From NCBI GenBank assembly GCA_038025085.1, contig CM076151.1, forward strand, positions 12,808,501 through 12,872,500: 64,000 nt of DNA. The letters run 5' to 3'. The position numbers were made by a program, and so were the translations under genes. Numbering within the stretch: the first letter of the stretch is position 1; each line of letters begins with the position of its first letter. Below the pieces are notes generated by a model. It was not told the DNA's origin and ran no database searches. It saw only the letters and a list, made by a program, of their open reading frames with translations. This document shows, piece by piece, positions 35,101 through 46,570 of the stretch. The DNA is from Tetragonia tetragonoides. Its lineage: Eukaryota; Streptophyta; Magnoliopsida; Caryophyllales; Aizoaceae.

Positions 35101-38100
35101 TAAAATCAACATTATGCGTGGAAACACTTGCCATAAATTTTTTGCACAGAAACACCTAATAAAAACAAATTCACTAAGTATTACCACCTTGAGCCATTTT
35201 CCTATTAGATTATACTCATTATAGTCCTTTGTTCGCATTTTACCCGTAGCTAGGTTAAATAACTGCAAAATGTAGCTCAAATCGAATTTCGGGAGAGGGA
35301 AATTTGATTTTGTAGCTCAAATTTCTTTTTAATTTACTATAAATGCGGTCGAAGTCAAATATTGGACAAATATTACCGAAAAGTGACTGACGGTGGTAAT
35401 ACTTAGGGATTTGTTTTTATTAGGTGTTTTGTTGAAAAAAATCATGATAGGTGCTTTCCCGTAAAATGTTTGATTTTATTAGGTGTTTCCCAACAAATTT
35501 TCCTTGTGTGAATTGGGAAAAGTGTCTTACAATCATGTGCCAATTTGGTGTTTAGTACTTTGCAGAAAGCTATCTTTGATCTGAAAATCCTTTTCTATGA
35601 TGTTCTATATTCCTTTCTGACATATTTTTTGTCTAATTTTATAGGTCATATAGAACGGAGATATATTGAGGTACCTCTAGGGGCAACTTGGGTTGAGGCA
35701 ACTATGCGAACATCAGGGTTTGATACATCCCGTAGATTTTTTGTTGATGCTTTACAGGTTTGGAAAAGTGGCCCTAATTCGCATGATAGGTGTCCTTATT
35801 CAGTCAACTTATTGCTCATCTTTTATCTTTGCAGCTTTCTCCCTTGAAAAGGCCTGCGAAAACAGAAAGTGTGGTGACATTCTCGTCTCCTTCAGCTAAA
35901 ACCTTTTTCTTTCCAGTAGAGGGTGGTCGGACAATTGAATTAGCTGTAGCTCAATTATGGTCAAGTGGGCTAGGAAGTCAGGAAACAACAATGGTGGACT
36001 TTGAGGTATACCTATTCTTCCGATTTCTACTTACGTTAACCCTTTCAAATCTTCTAGTTTTCTATGTTTATCTTTGCTTGCGTTGGCATTCTGGCCTCTT
36101 GGGATTACTTCTTGATCATTGCTTTGTTCTCTTATTTGGAAAGTCAGCCTTTCATTTGATAATCTTATTGCTTTTGGTAGACCCTATTAGATGCTTGCTA
36201 GATGTAGTCATGTAGTCTTCCTGTTGTATCGATTTCTATGCGTTTGGATACATTTTCTGAAAAAGTCTTCTGAAATTAGCAAGTGACTACGTACATTTAC
36301 CAGTTGAGAAGTTATAGGTACGTTTAACAATTTATAGTAAGCCTTAATTATGTCATATTTCCCAGAGGAGTCTCCCAAAGGAGGGCTACATTTACCATCA
36401 ACTTCCATCAAGATCCTCAGCCTTTACCCTATTGAACCTAGAGTTATACCTAGTGTTTTCATATATACTTCTTCAGAATCCATGTTTTTTTGTTCTTCTT
36501 TTAATCACTTGATCTAGCTTTAAAAGTACATAAAACACAATATTTTTCTCATTTCATGCATAGAACAATTTACAAAATTGGATTAACGTCATTTGAACTT
36601 GGCCATTGTTGCTGCTCGAGTGCTCGTACAAAACGGCCCAGTGTTTTTTCTATTGTCATGGTTATGTCATGTCATAATTCCACTTTCCTAGACATGGAAA
36701 AATATTTCCTATCAATACTACTTGCTGATATTCGTTGCAAATGAACGCTTCTTTGTTTTTATGGTGCAGATTGAATTTCATGGTATCAGTATCAATAACG
36801 AAGAAATAGTACTTGATGGAAGTGAAGCCCCTGTAAGAATAGCTCTTGGAAGTCTTTTATCATCTGAGAAACTTGTTCCTTCAGCTATTCTTAAAAAGGT
36901 AGAAAATTCAGCTTTAACTCAGTGGCAGGTCTGTTATGTTATACTGTTTCTCTCTCTAAATAAATGTGGTATTTTGGTTGGAAACCAGGTTAGAATTCCG
37001 TTCCGACCTTTTGAGGCAAAACTTCGAACTCTCCCGACAAATCGGGACAGATTACCATCGGGAAAGCAGACATTAGCTCTGACATTACTGTACGTCTTAA
37101 TTAGTTTATTTAATTTCTTGAATTTGTCTTATTTTTATTATCTGTATCATAACCATTATTGTTAAATATGCCTCTCTATTCTTTTACAGTTACAAGTTTA
37201 AACTAGAGGATGGAGCTGAAATAAAACCCTATATCCCTTTACTTAACAATCGCGTGTATGACACTAAATTTGAGTCTCAGTTCTATATGATCTCAGACTC
37301 AAACAAGGTGAGAATTTTCTTTGTTGCCCTATGTTTCCAGTATTCTATCTGTTATGTACAGCCCTGCCTAACTAGTACTGGTATTTGCCGACTGTAGATA
37401 ACTAAATGTAAGGTTTCTTTTTGGTACATGGCCCCTTAATTTCAGATATGCTAAATGCCAAATTTTCTGGTATATGCTTCAGTGATCATTTAGAGTTCTT
37501 ACTTTTGTTACCTCAACTTTTTGTTTTGGCACTTCTATTTGCCCGTACTCTTTTATGCTAGAGAATGCGCTTTACCTTTCCTAGCAACTCTTTGGTTCGG
37601 ATTAATAAGTTGTCCCTGTTCTGCTGACTAATTATGTGTTTCTTTGTCTCTTTTTTTAACTTTAAATTTCTGTGGTTGTACTTCACAAGCGCAGCGTGTT
37701 TATGCCATGGGTGATGTCTATCCGAAAGCTGCAAAACTCCCCAAGGGTGATTTCATCTTGCAATTATATTTAAGGTAATAGTAATTTGCCATGTAGAATG
37801 TGCAATGCTTCATCACTCCTATGAACTTCATGCTTAATACGGTGAAAAATAGTTAAAACCAAATTGTCTCCACACTGTATATTTCTCAGTCTGACAATTC
37901 GTACTGTCTCAGGCATGACAACATGCAAATATTGGAGAAATTAAAAGCTTTGGTAATATTTATTGAGAGGACTTTGGAGGACAAGGTAACATTTCTTTTC
38001 TGTTCCTCCATCTGCATTCCTGTATCTATAAATCCCCACCACTCACTCGGCTCCTCGTTCCTCGTTTCTTACATGATTAAATATCTTCCAGTGAGAATTT

Positions 38101-41100
38101 TAGCTTTGTTACTGTTAGACGAAGGTTGAGTTTGCACTTTGCAGAACCAAACTACCAGTATCTCAGATATGTATTTGTGATTTCTATTGATTCAGGAAGC
38201 CATCCGATTAAGCTTTTACTCCAAACCTGATGGTCATGTGATAGGAAATGGTAGCTTCAAATCTACAACTTTAGTTCCAGGGTATGCCTTTGTCCAAAAA
38301 ACAATTGTTTCCCCACTTGGTATTTGTCATGCAATTTCATAGTATATTCATTTTACAGATCGAAAGAAGCGTTTTATGTTAGTCCACCAACCAAAGATCG
38401 GCTCCCAAAGGTATCATGTTGCAGTTAACACTGACTTCATACCATAAAATGGCATCAGAAAATATATACTGTGCTAATGGCTGTGTTTCTGCAGAATTGT
38501 CCCGAGGGATCAGTGCTGGTAGGAGCAATTTCATATGGGAAGTTATCCTATTCAAAGGAGGGGGGCGGAGCCGACCCTGAAAAGAATCCAGTCTCGTATC
38601 AGATATCTTATGTGGTGCCCCCAAATAAGGTTTTCTGTTATGCAGAACTCAGCTTAAATTTCTGGTTGTTTGCTTGTGTGAAATGAAAAAAGATTTTACT
38701 TCATGTGCGTTGGTAGTTTAGTAATTTTACATCTATTGAAGCAGTGTCTTGCTTGTCAATCTTATTTTGTCTGGCAGCCTGATGAGGATAAGGGAAAGGG
38801 CTCTCCTACACTTTGTAGGAAAAGTGTTGCTGAGCGGATAGAGGAGGAGGTAACTATATTTGGATGCATATGTTCATCTCATCCTTCAAATTGGAGCTGT
38901 ATTCAAGTCAATATGCTGTCTATGTTGGACATCTGTGTATCACTATATGCATACTTATATGTGTTTAAACGCACACACTCTAAGACATATGTTCTGTCTA
39001 AATAGATATCATATATGATACATGTCTTCTCAATTTGAGACTAGACAAGTGTTTACATTTTGAAACTACTTAGTGTTTTGAGAATAGCTATGTTCTCGTC
39101 CTATCCCATCAGGTCAGAGATGCGAAGATAAAAGTTTTAACAAGCCTTAAGCAGAATACTGATGACGAACGTTTGGAATGGAAGAAGTTGTCTCAATCAT
39201 TGAAGGTGAAGTCTACTATTGCTTCTTGTCAAAAGCTTTTCCTACAGATATGGGTTTGGATGGTTCATAAATTCTGCAAGAAATGTAATTTACGGGATGA
39301 AACTAAAATAATGTACTTAGAGTATTCCTTTTTAAACTTTTCTGGATTGTATTTGCCTAAGTTATATCAGCTGATTGTTTTGCCGGATGAGAGTCTGCAT
39401 AAGTCATTTCATTTTTGGATTAAGTGGAATGAATTAAGTCTCTCCATCCACATTTGTATGATCAATGATGGGAATTTCTCACTCAAATTCGGAGTTTGCT
39501 GCTGAAGGCTGTAATCCATTACATGGTGATTGTCTGACTAGATAAAAGCTTTTTGCATTAGTTTGTATGGTTTGGTGATTGTTTCAGTTATCATTTAAAA
39601 CTTTAGTAGTCAGTAACCGGTCTGTACAGCTTCCATACATCTTAGTATTTTGTGTCCTTATCATCATGATGTCTCTCAGTGGTGTTTAAACTCTATTTCT
39701 GTATAATATTTTGTATTGTGCCTATTGTTTGTCAGGCTGAATATCCAAAGTATACTACATTACTTGCTAAGATCTTGGAGGGCGTACTCTCTCAAAATAA
39801 TGTGAAAGAGAAGGGTAACCATCTGGAAGAGGTGATATTTTCTTCCACAATATATTTCTATGCTAGTTTTTGAATCACGGTATATATCCATGTAGTGTGT
39901 CATATTTATCAATTTGGAGGGAAATGAAAATGAAAGTGTCGGTTAAAAATCATAGTAAAGTAGCTGTGACTTTTCATTGATGCCCTTATAGGTTTATGAC
40001 CAATGTTGAACCCTTTTTTTTGTGCTTCTTTCGGGGGATGTTTCTGTAGAAGTTTCACATCAAGTCTTCATTGTTTTGCTGTAGGGATGTTTAAATTATA
40101 AATTCACAACATAGGAAGACCGAGCAATAGGTAAGAAATTGATGTCTAGTATAGATGAGTTAAGACAGTATTGGGTATTAATGTACAAAGAGAAATTCAG
40201 TTGTACTGTTCCTATGATGGATACCAAACAATAAATTATGCAAGGTTGTTGCCAGAAACCAGTGGGTTTTGTAGCTCGAATGACTTAATTAAGCAGATAG
40301 CAAGACATACACGGTCAGCAAAGATAAAAGATATGCTCATTATGTAGTCTCTGTACCATGTGATGTTTGATGATCAGCCCAGAAGAAGGAGAATGGGCTA
40401 ACTGTATGTTATAAAACTCAGCGAGGTGAAGTGCATCCCCTTCCCCACACCCAAAGTAAGAGAAGTATTACATAGAAAATAAGAGCAGGCCCTCAACACT
40501 AAAAACGTAAGTTCGTCCACAAATTCAATTATCAGCTCCAGCTGTACAAAAGCCTCATAAAAAAGAAAAAAATAAATTCTTGAGGTGATACTGCTGTGTT
40601 CGCAAAAATTCTGTTGGGAGTCTTTTCAGGGGCATCAGCTTTCACATCGGTAGGCAAACGGTCGACCATCCTGGTTTCCCAAGCCTCAAGAACATCTTTG
40701 GTTTCACACCGAACCAACTTCATCTTGAAGAAATGCAAAGAGAGATGCATTTTCCAATTAGAGAAATAAGGCAAGGACAGTGCATTAGGTGGTGCTACCA
40801 TGCTAGTACATAAAAAATTCTAGTGGTTGATTTTGATGATGTTGATGATGACATAGGAGCTTGCTCATGCAGATATCACCCTTTATTGCATGTGCAATGA
40901 AGCAGTGCAAACTTACTTAGAAATTGTCAAGCAAATGAACATGTATTCCTGTAGTTGATTGAATTTGAAGCTCGCTTCGTTGACCTGGTTACTTTGTGAT
41001 CCTCTCGAATGCGACATTTACATTTTCCCTTGCTCGTTTTTCGGCTGACTTTGCAGGATGACACAGCATCCCCCTCACATCCCTTCACCTCCTCCCCACC

Positions 41101-42712
41101 CCCCAAAAAATTAAAATAGAAATGAACCTATGCTGTAATATTGTGGAAATTTTCTGTTCCTCGCTTGAGCTGCCCTTCCCTGTGCTGCTTTTTCAGGTTA
41201 TTGATGCAGCTGATGAGGTAATTGATACCGTTGACAGAGATGAGCTTGCAAGATATCTTTCACAAAAATGTGCTCCTGAAGATGAGGAGGAAGAGGTATG
41301 TTCCTTAAGTTGGAATTGTTAGGTTGTTTGCAACTGGAAAGCATGATATTTTAGATGCGTGACTATTGTCTTGCTGGCAAAAACTTTTTTCTGATCGCAT
41401 CAGGAAAAAATAAAAATAGGAGGAAAAAAGTAAATCCCTTTGTTATGATGTTATAGTTTCTTAGCACTTCCCTCTCCCTACTATTTTCCAATTCTGACTT
41501 CTTAGACACTTTTCTGTAGTTTTTGGTTACAAACTCACAATGCCACTCAGGATTGAACCCTTTTGGCATTATTGTTATTTTATCATGTACTTATGGCTAC
41601 TCACCTTGATTTCCATCCTTAAAATACTTTATATGATGTATAGAAAACCAAAAAGTCAATGGAGACAACACGAGATCAACTAGCAGAGGCCCTTTATCAG
41701 AAAGGACTGGCATTGGCAGAACTTGAATCTTTGAAGGTAAGTATTTTTTTATGGTTTATTCTTACTAATTTGTCTTAATGTCTTCATGAGCACATCAGAT
41801 CGTACGTGTAGTTGCATTTAGGTCCTTGCTTTTGCAACCAAAATATTCGAAAGATGTTAGTACTTAACACGTCAATTGTTATTTCATTTATTGTTACTTA
41901 TCTACTAGTAGTATGGATAAGGAGGACCTTTTTCCTGTGCTGCCCTATCTCAGGGCTCTCAATTCAATACTTAATTGGCTGGTTACTTGGAGAAGAGGGA
42001 GAGACTGGGAGTAATGGGTAGGGGAATCCTTCCTCATGAATGCCTCTAGCGGGATTCAAACTGGGGGAGAGGGACTTCTCCACTCTCAAGTCATTGTTAC
42101 CACTAGTTACTTTTTGGTAGTCTCTTGTTGACACTTGGCTCTTGCTGCTTTATTCACCTTCATACTCAAAAAACGCTGTTGGTTTGAGATTATAGGGTGA
42201 AAGAAAGGATGTGGACAGTACAAATGATCAGGATGCGGTGCCCACCGGTTCACAGAAAGATTTGTTTGAAACAACATATAAGGAGTTAAGGAAATGGGTG
42301 GATATGAAATCATCGAAATATGGAACACTTTCTGTGATTCGTGAGAGACGTGCTGGAAGGCTTGGGACAGCATTAAAGGTACGCCATTCTTGGATATTCT
42401 GGTATGGCACAGTCACTGATAGTTATACAAAGTGATGCACCCTCATACTCCCCCAACCCACCCCAAAAGATGGGAACAAGTAAAGAAAACGGAAAATTTT
42501 ATTTTAATTTGAATATTAGCGGCTGATCTCATCTGACAACATTGCGTTATCAGGTGTTGAATGATACTATTCAAGATGGCGGGGAGCCTACGAAGAAGAA
42601 ACTGTACGAGCTCAAACTCTCCCTGATTGAAGAGATTGGATGGTCACATGTTGCTTCATATGAGCGGCAGTGGATGCATGTCCGCTTTCCCCCAAGCCTG
42701 CCACTCTTTTAA
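26159..42712 (+). CDS. TPP2: Tripeptidyl peptidase II (subtilisin-like serine protease)
   Basis: 34 exons with GT-AG borders; the first is 26159-26486, the next 26952-27030 and 27351-27424, the last 42196-42378 and 42554-42712. Lengths sum to 4071 bases, 1356 residues. TPP2 forms giant cytosolic complexes that trim tripeptides downstream of the proteasome. The subtilase triad is intact: IAIFDSG (Asp110), [10 protein letters not shown] (His337), [10 protein letters not shown] (Ser523), and the oxyanion Asn435 in SSAGNEG. The long insert between Asp and His, the C-terminal TPP2 domains ([33 protein letters not shown]) and the end [11 protein letters not shown] all match plant TPP2. The first ATG (26159) gives a Ser/Arg-rich leader that could be a targeting peptide; the ATG at 26294 ([10 protein letters not shown]) gives 1311 residues and is the alternative. 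No frame lesion was seen across all exons. Introns hold SINEs and a MITE. Confidence 0.96.
31628..31897 (-). mobile_element. Au-like SINE in TPP2 intron 14
   Basis: Minus-strand signature 'ggctgcgtacaaccgacccc' and 'cctaggcgggagcc'. It is flanked by a perfect 18-base duplication aaatgaagcaattattat at 31610-31627 and 31898-31915. The 5' half is longer than in the usual Au SINE. Confidence 0.85.
33600..33805 (+). mobile_element. Two Au-like SINE 3' fragments in TPP2 intron 15
   Basis: 'ggtgcacatcaggacctcc' with 'ccagaccctacccttgccag' near 33607-33650, and 'tgctgcgtacatctggacc' near 33729-33748, each followed by remnants of the family's 'tgttgttt' tail. Too decayed to give borders. Confidence 0.6.
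35075..35503. mobile_element. MITE with ~120-base terminal inverted repeats in TPP2 intron 17
   Basis: The left arm reads gggaaaatttgcagggaaac, acctaataaaatcaa ... aaacacctaataaaaacaaa; the right arm is its inverse (tttgtttttattaggtgttt ... attaggtgtttcccaacaaa, ttttcc). The arms also share 'ctaagtattaccacc'. No clear target-site duplication was made out. Confidence 0.8.
40545..40801 (-). other. Possible gene fragment inside TPP2 intron 30
   Basis: Minus-strand open frame, with no ATG-based family match, whose middle reads [19 protein letters not shown] then [19 protein letters not shown]. Its composition looks protein-like rather than intronic, but I do not recognise it and see no splice sites that settle it. 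Confidence 0.25.
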
Positions 42713-43899
42713 AGCTATGCTATCCGCTGTTTTACCAGTCCTTAATGGCTTTTGTTTTGCCATTTGCCAAATATTGACAAGGGAACTTTGTTTTGGGATA
42801 GATGGTTGGAAAATGGGGGATTTGGTAATGTAACTTTCTTTAGAAAGGAGAGGGGGATTTGAGAATGTTTCTTTTATTTAACTCCTCTGTTCTCACTGTT
42901 CTTTATTTTCATTTAGGACACAATAGATGCAGATATACCCCATTCTCTTCTCTCTTTTCCATTTCCCCAGATTTCCACGTTAGGAAATTCGGATTAAGCC
43001 CATTTAGAGTTGCTCATTTTCCTCTTGAACTTTGCCATTGTTTTTTTTTGCTCGTCAAAAGGTTGCATGGTTGTAGTAAGATAGCCCAAAAAATAAACAT
43101 ACAACCTAAAGTCCATACTCAGGTCGGAACTTTGCCATTGTTGATGGGGGAAAAACTTATCCAAACAAGAATATGGAGCTTTGAAGTTCTTTATATCTTT
43201 ATTGTATTTGCCAGTGCAATTACATGTTCACCAGGTTAACATGCCATTGTTGAGTTGTAGGCTGTGAGAGGTGCATTGGAGACTTGGAGTTTATGTGTTT
43301 TACAAACATGTTTTGAGTATAAAAATAAAATAAATTTATTGAATTTGGTACAGCTTAAATTTACATAACACTCTTCTATCAAAAAAAATAATAAAATGAC
43401 ACCACACTCTGTAGCTCAAGAATCCAAGTAGATGTAGAGTTCATTAAAGGGCCAAAATAAACGAGATAGGGTTTATATATAGTTTGCTCCTAACGCCGAA
43501 CTATAATAGAGTATCGGCTTGGAAGAGACACGATCATAAATTCCCTACAAACCAGACTAACCCTCACAAATCACAATCACCTAAAGAACAGACAACTAAC
43601 TATAGAGCTGGTAAAATCTGACCCGACTTTAAAATCGATCCTAATTTGACCTGCTTAAGACTCGATCGACCTGAAAAGGAATGACCAGCTAATGGCCCGA
43701 ATTCGAAACTATTCGACCCGAAATTCGAAATTTCTGAGACAAGAATTGTAAGACCCGAAAAACCGACCCCGCTAAAGACCCGAGATGACTGACCTGATAT
43801 TGACCCGATCTATTGATGATCGACTCAATGGAACCTGATCCGACCCGTTTGCCAAGCCTATACACAACCAATGAAACCTCCAAAAAAAAAATGACAAAT
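42713..43899. other. Intergenic region between TPP2 and P450-1
   Basis: TPP2 3' UTR, then AT-rich DNA. From about 43610 to 43860 runs a degenerate series of 'gacccga' motifs (cgacccgaaa, agacccgaga, tgacccgatc), a low-complexity repeat. No coding sequence supported. Confidence 0.5.
43610..43860. repeat. Degenerate gacccga-rich repeat
   Basis: More than ten scattered gaccc/gacct motifs, about 12-25 bases apart, just beyond the 3' end of P450-1. Confidence 0.5.
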
Positions 43900-46456
43900 T
43901 TAAATAGGTTGAACAATTAGGGGAATTCCAAAACCAGGTCTAAATGAGAAAAAGTAAGTTGGAGAATGAATATAAACTGGTGAAAGTGAGAAGGAAAATT
44001 TACGAAGAATGGTGGATATGACTAATTTGAACTCCATAATAGCGTAGTTTCTGCCAATGCACATCCTTCCACCAAATCCAAAAGGTAAATACCCCATCTT
44101 GCTCTTACAGCTACCATACAAGTTCCCATCAAACCTCTCTGGTTTAAACTCGTTAACATCATCACCCCATAGAGCTTCATCATGGTGCATACCCACTACG
44201 TCAATCCATATATTGGTCCCCTTTGGGATAACTACACCTTCAACTTCAATGTCATCTCTTGCTTGCCTTTGAGCATTTGGTGACGACGGATACAATCTCA
44301 ATACTTCATTCATTACCCACCCCATCTGTACAATTAAACAAAACATTCAATTAGGATATCAAATAATTCGAGTTGGACCATCATTTTATGTTCACAAACG
44401 GTCTCACAGTGAGACGACGGTTACATTTGTACAAAATAATTTTTTAAAAAATAGTATATTTGGAATAAAAAGTGTTACTTCTAGCGGATTTACCATGAAA
44501 CAGTCCTATAAAAATAAATTTTAGGTAAAACTTGCTCTTACCTTCTCCATCCCTGCAAGCATTGTAAAGTCAATGTGCTCTTTGTCCCTGAGCACTTCTT
44601 TAATCTCTTTCCTTAGCTCATCTTGCCATTTCGGATACAAGGCCAAGAGCATTAATGTCCACGCCGTTGCCAATGCCATTGTTTCATACCCGCCAAATAT
44701 GAAGGTCTTACACTCATCAAGAAGCTCTCTAGTGGTCAATTTCCTCACAAACTGCCCGTCAATGTAATTATCACCCTCAAGTAATAATCCTAGTAAATCT
44801 TGTTGAGGTTTCAACCCAATCACCTTTTTTCTTGCATTTATAATTGACAATAGTATGTTGTCAATTTCTTGCCCTAACCTCTTTGCCTCTAAGGTTTGCC
44901 TTAAGGCTAAATATTGTCTAAAAGGAACACCAACATAACGAGCACTAAAAAGGATGTTTTGCATAGTTCGTATTTTATCAAATAATACTTTTCCTGTATC
45001 ACTAGGAATCCCAAAACTAGTTTTGCCAATCATTTCTCCGCCTAGCATTGACATTTCGGTCTCCATGTCAAGCTCAATCTTGTTGCAATTCTCAAGGAGA
45101 GTACTCCAGTGGTCCACCATCTTTGTTGTTGATTCCACCATTGAGTTTGTCATGGCCTACAGATTCCCCACAGACGGCACCAAATGCCAGTGTTACTAGT
45201 GCCCACAAACAAGTACCGTATAAGAAAAAAGAATTTGTATATAGAACTTGCCATTAATGCAATACTTCCGAAGTCAATAATTGATAGATACCTCGCTTTA
45301 AATTAAATACAACAAGTCTTGTGTGAAACCAACTCACGGAATATAGGGGTCACTATTTAGAAATATAGGGGTTACTTACGATGAATAGTGACCCTGACTT
45401 TATCGAAAAGTGACCCTATCTCACCAAAAATTATGAAAAGACCGTCTTAAAATTTTGTGAATTACAAATATGGCTAATTAAGATAAAAGATAATTAAGTA
45501 TATAGGTACCTTCAAATTGGCTGAAGAAAAAGCAGGAGTGGCAATGTGCCTATGACGAGCCCAAGTAGTACCCTCAATCATGGTAAGACCATATTCTCCA
45601 AATAAGGGTATCCTGTCACTTCTAAATACGGAAGGTTTGCCCCAATTCTTTGCCACTACACATCCTGACATCTGCTTTAGGAACTCTGGGTCCGCTACGT
45701 ACAAGAATGGCTCCACACCCTGCCAATAAATGAACACCTTTCCTGAAAACCATAACATTTATTCCATTAGCTTGTTTTGTGTGGATTTAGTCCACCGTGG
45801 ATCAATAACACTACTTAAAATATTTAGGGACATAAAGGATATATTTAAAAAAATTTAGATCATTGGTCCACCCTTTATATAGACTAAGTCCAGTTTTTTT
45901 TGGTTAGACCACAGGTTCACCCAAGCCCTTTGGGCCAAGACTAATCTTGCTCGCATCGGGTCGGCCTATAAAGGGGTAAAGTGCTCCTACTAAGTAGTTT
46001 TTCCATCCACAAGATTCGAACCCTCGACCTTGTTTAAGGAATGAGAGTGCCGAACCTCTCACACCAACCACTTATTGGTTGCTTATATTGAATAGTTGAA
46101 GTCATGCATATATCAGTATTATAATAGTCTTGTAGATAATGTTTATATATCATAAGAAGCTTACCATGTAACTTTTGCCATTGAGCAAAATATGGAAGGG
46201 AAGATGCATGAATGTCATGCGAAAGCAACTGCGACGACGACGACAACATCGATGGAGGTGAACAAGATTTGGTATCGGCCAACATCTTCTTCATATCACC
46301 AAGATTACCCATTGGGAAACTTGGAATTGGCCCTCCAAACCCATGTTTACGAAGCTTTCGGGACGTTCGAAGTGGCAAGAGATAACAAGCGTTTATCAAC
46401 TTCCATAATGCAAAGAGCAACAGGTACATCCACACAAATTGGAGAAAAGAGCCCAT
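43900..46456 (-). CDS. Cytochrome P450, CYP72 clan (copy 1)
   Basis: Exons 46456-46165, 45742-45510, 45156-44542 and 44325-43900 give 521 residues, normal for a plant P450. It is a haem monooxygenase of the ER membrane; the substrate cannot be told. An N-terminal anchor (FVWMYLLLFALWKLINACYL) and a proline hinge (GGPIPSFPMGN) are followed by the I-helix GGYET (330-334), the K-helix ExxR (NEVLRLYP), PERF (FKPERFDG) and the haem loop PFGFGGRMCIG with Cys469. The I-helix has Tyr where most families have His or Asp before Glu-Thr. The style (GWVMNEVLRLYP, WIDVVGMHHD) is CYP72-clan; I cannot name the family. The intron positions are identical to those of copy 2 at 54190-57988, so the pair arose by tandem duplication. 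Intron 1 contains a SINE. Confidence 0.93.
45895..46075 (-). mobile_element. tRNA-derived SINE in P450-1 intron 1
   Basis: On the minus strand: A box (aagtggttggtgtgag), B box (gggttcgaatcttg), a ~120-base body and an A-rich tail (ccaaaaaaaactgg). No duplication could be fixed. Confidence 0.7.
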
Positions 46457-46562
46457 ATCTTCTCTTTTAGCTTAGATATGGCTTGTGGGACTTTGAATAG
46501 TATATATAATGTGGAAGAGAAATGGATTGTATTCTGTAATGGGGAAATTCAGAGAGGAGGGA

Positions 46563-46570
46563 TATTTATA
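46563..46570 (-). promoter_or_regulatory. TATA box of P450-1
   Basis: Minus strand TATAAATA (context cactataaatatccc), about 107 bases before the ATG at 46456. Confidence 0.55.

Noticed and set aside
44057..45257. Plus-strand ORFs opposite the P450-1 exons (similar ones at 54513-56676)
   Set aside because: Mirror frames of conserved P450 exons on the minus strand; no domain of their own.
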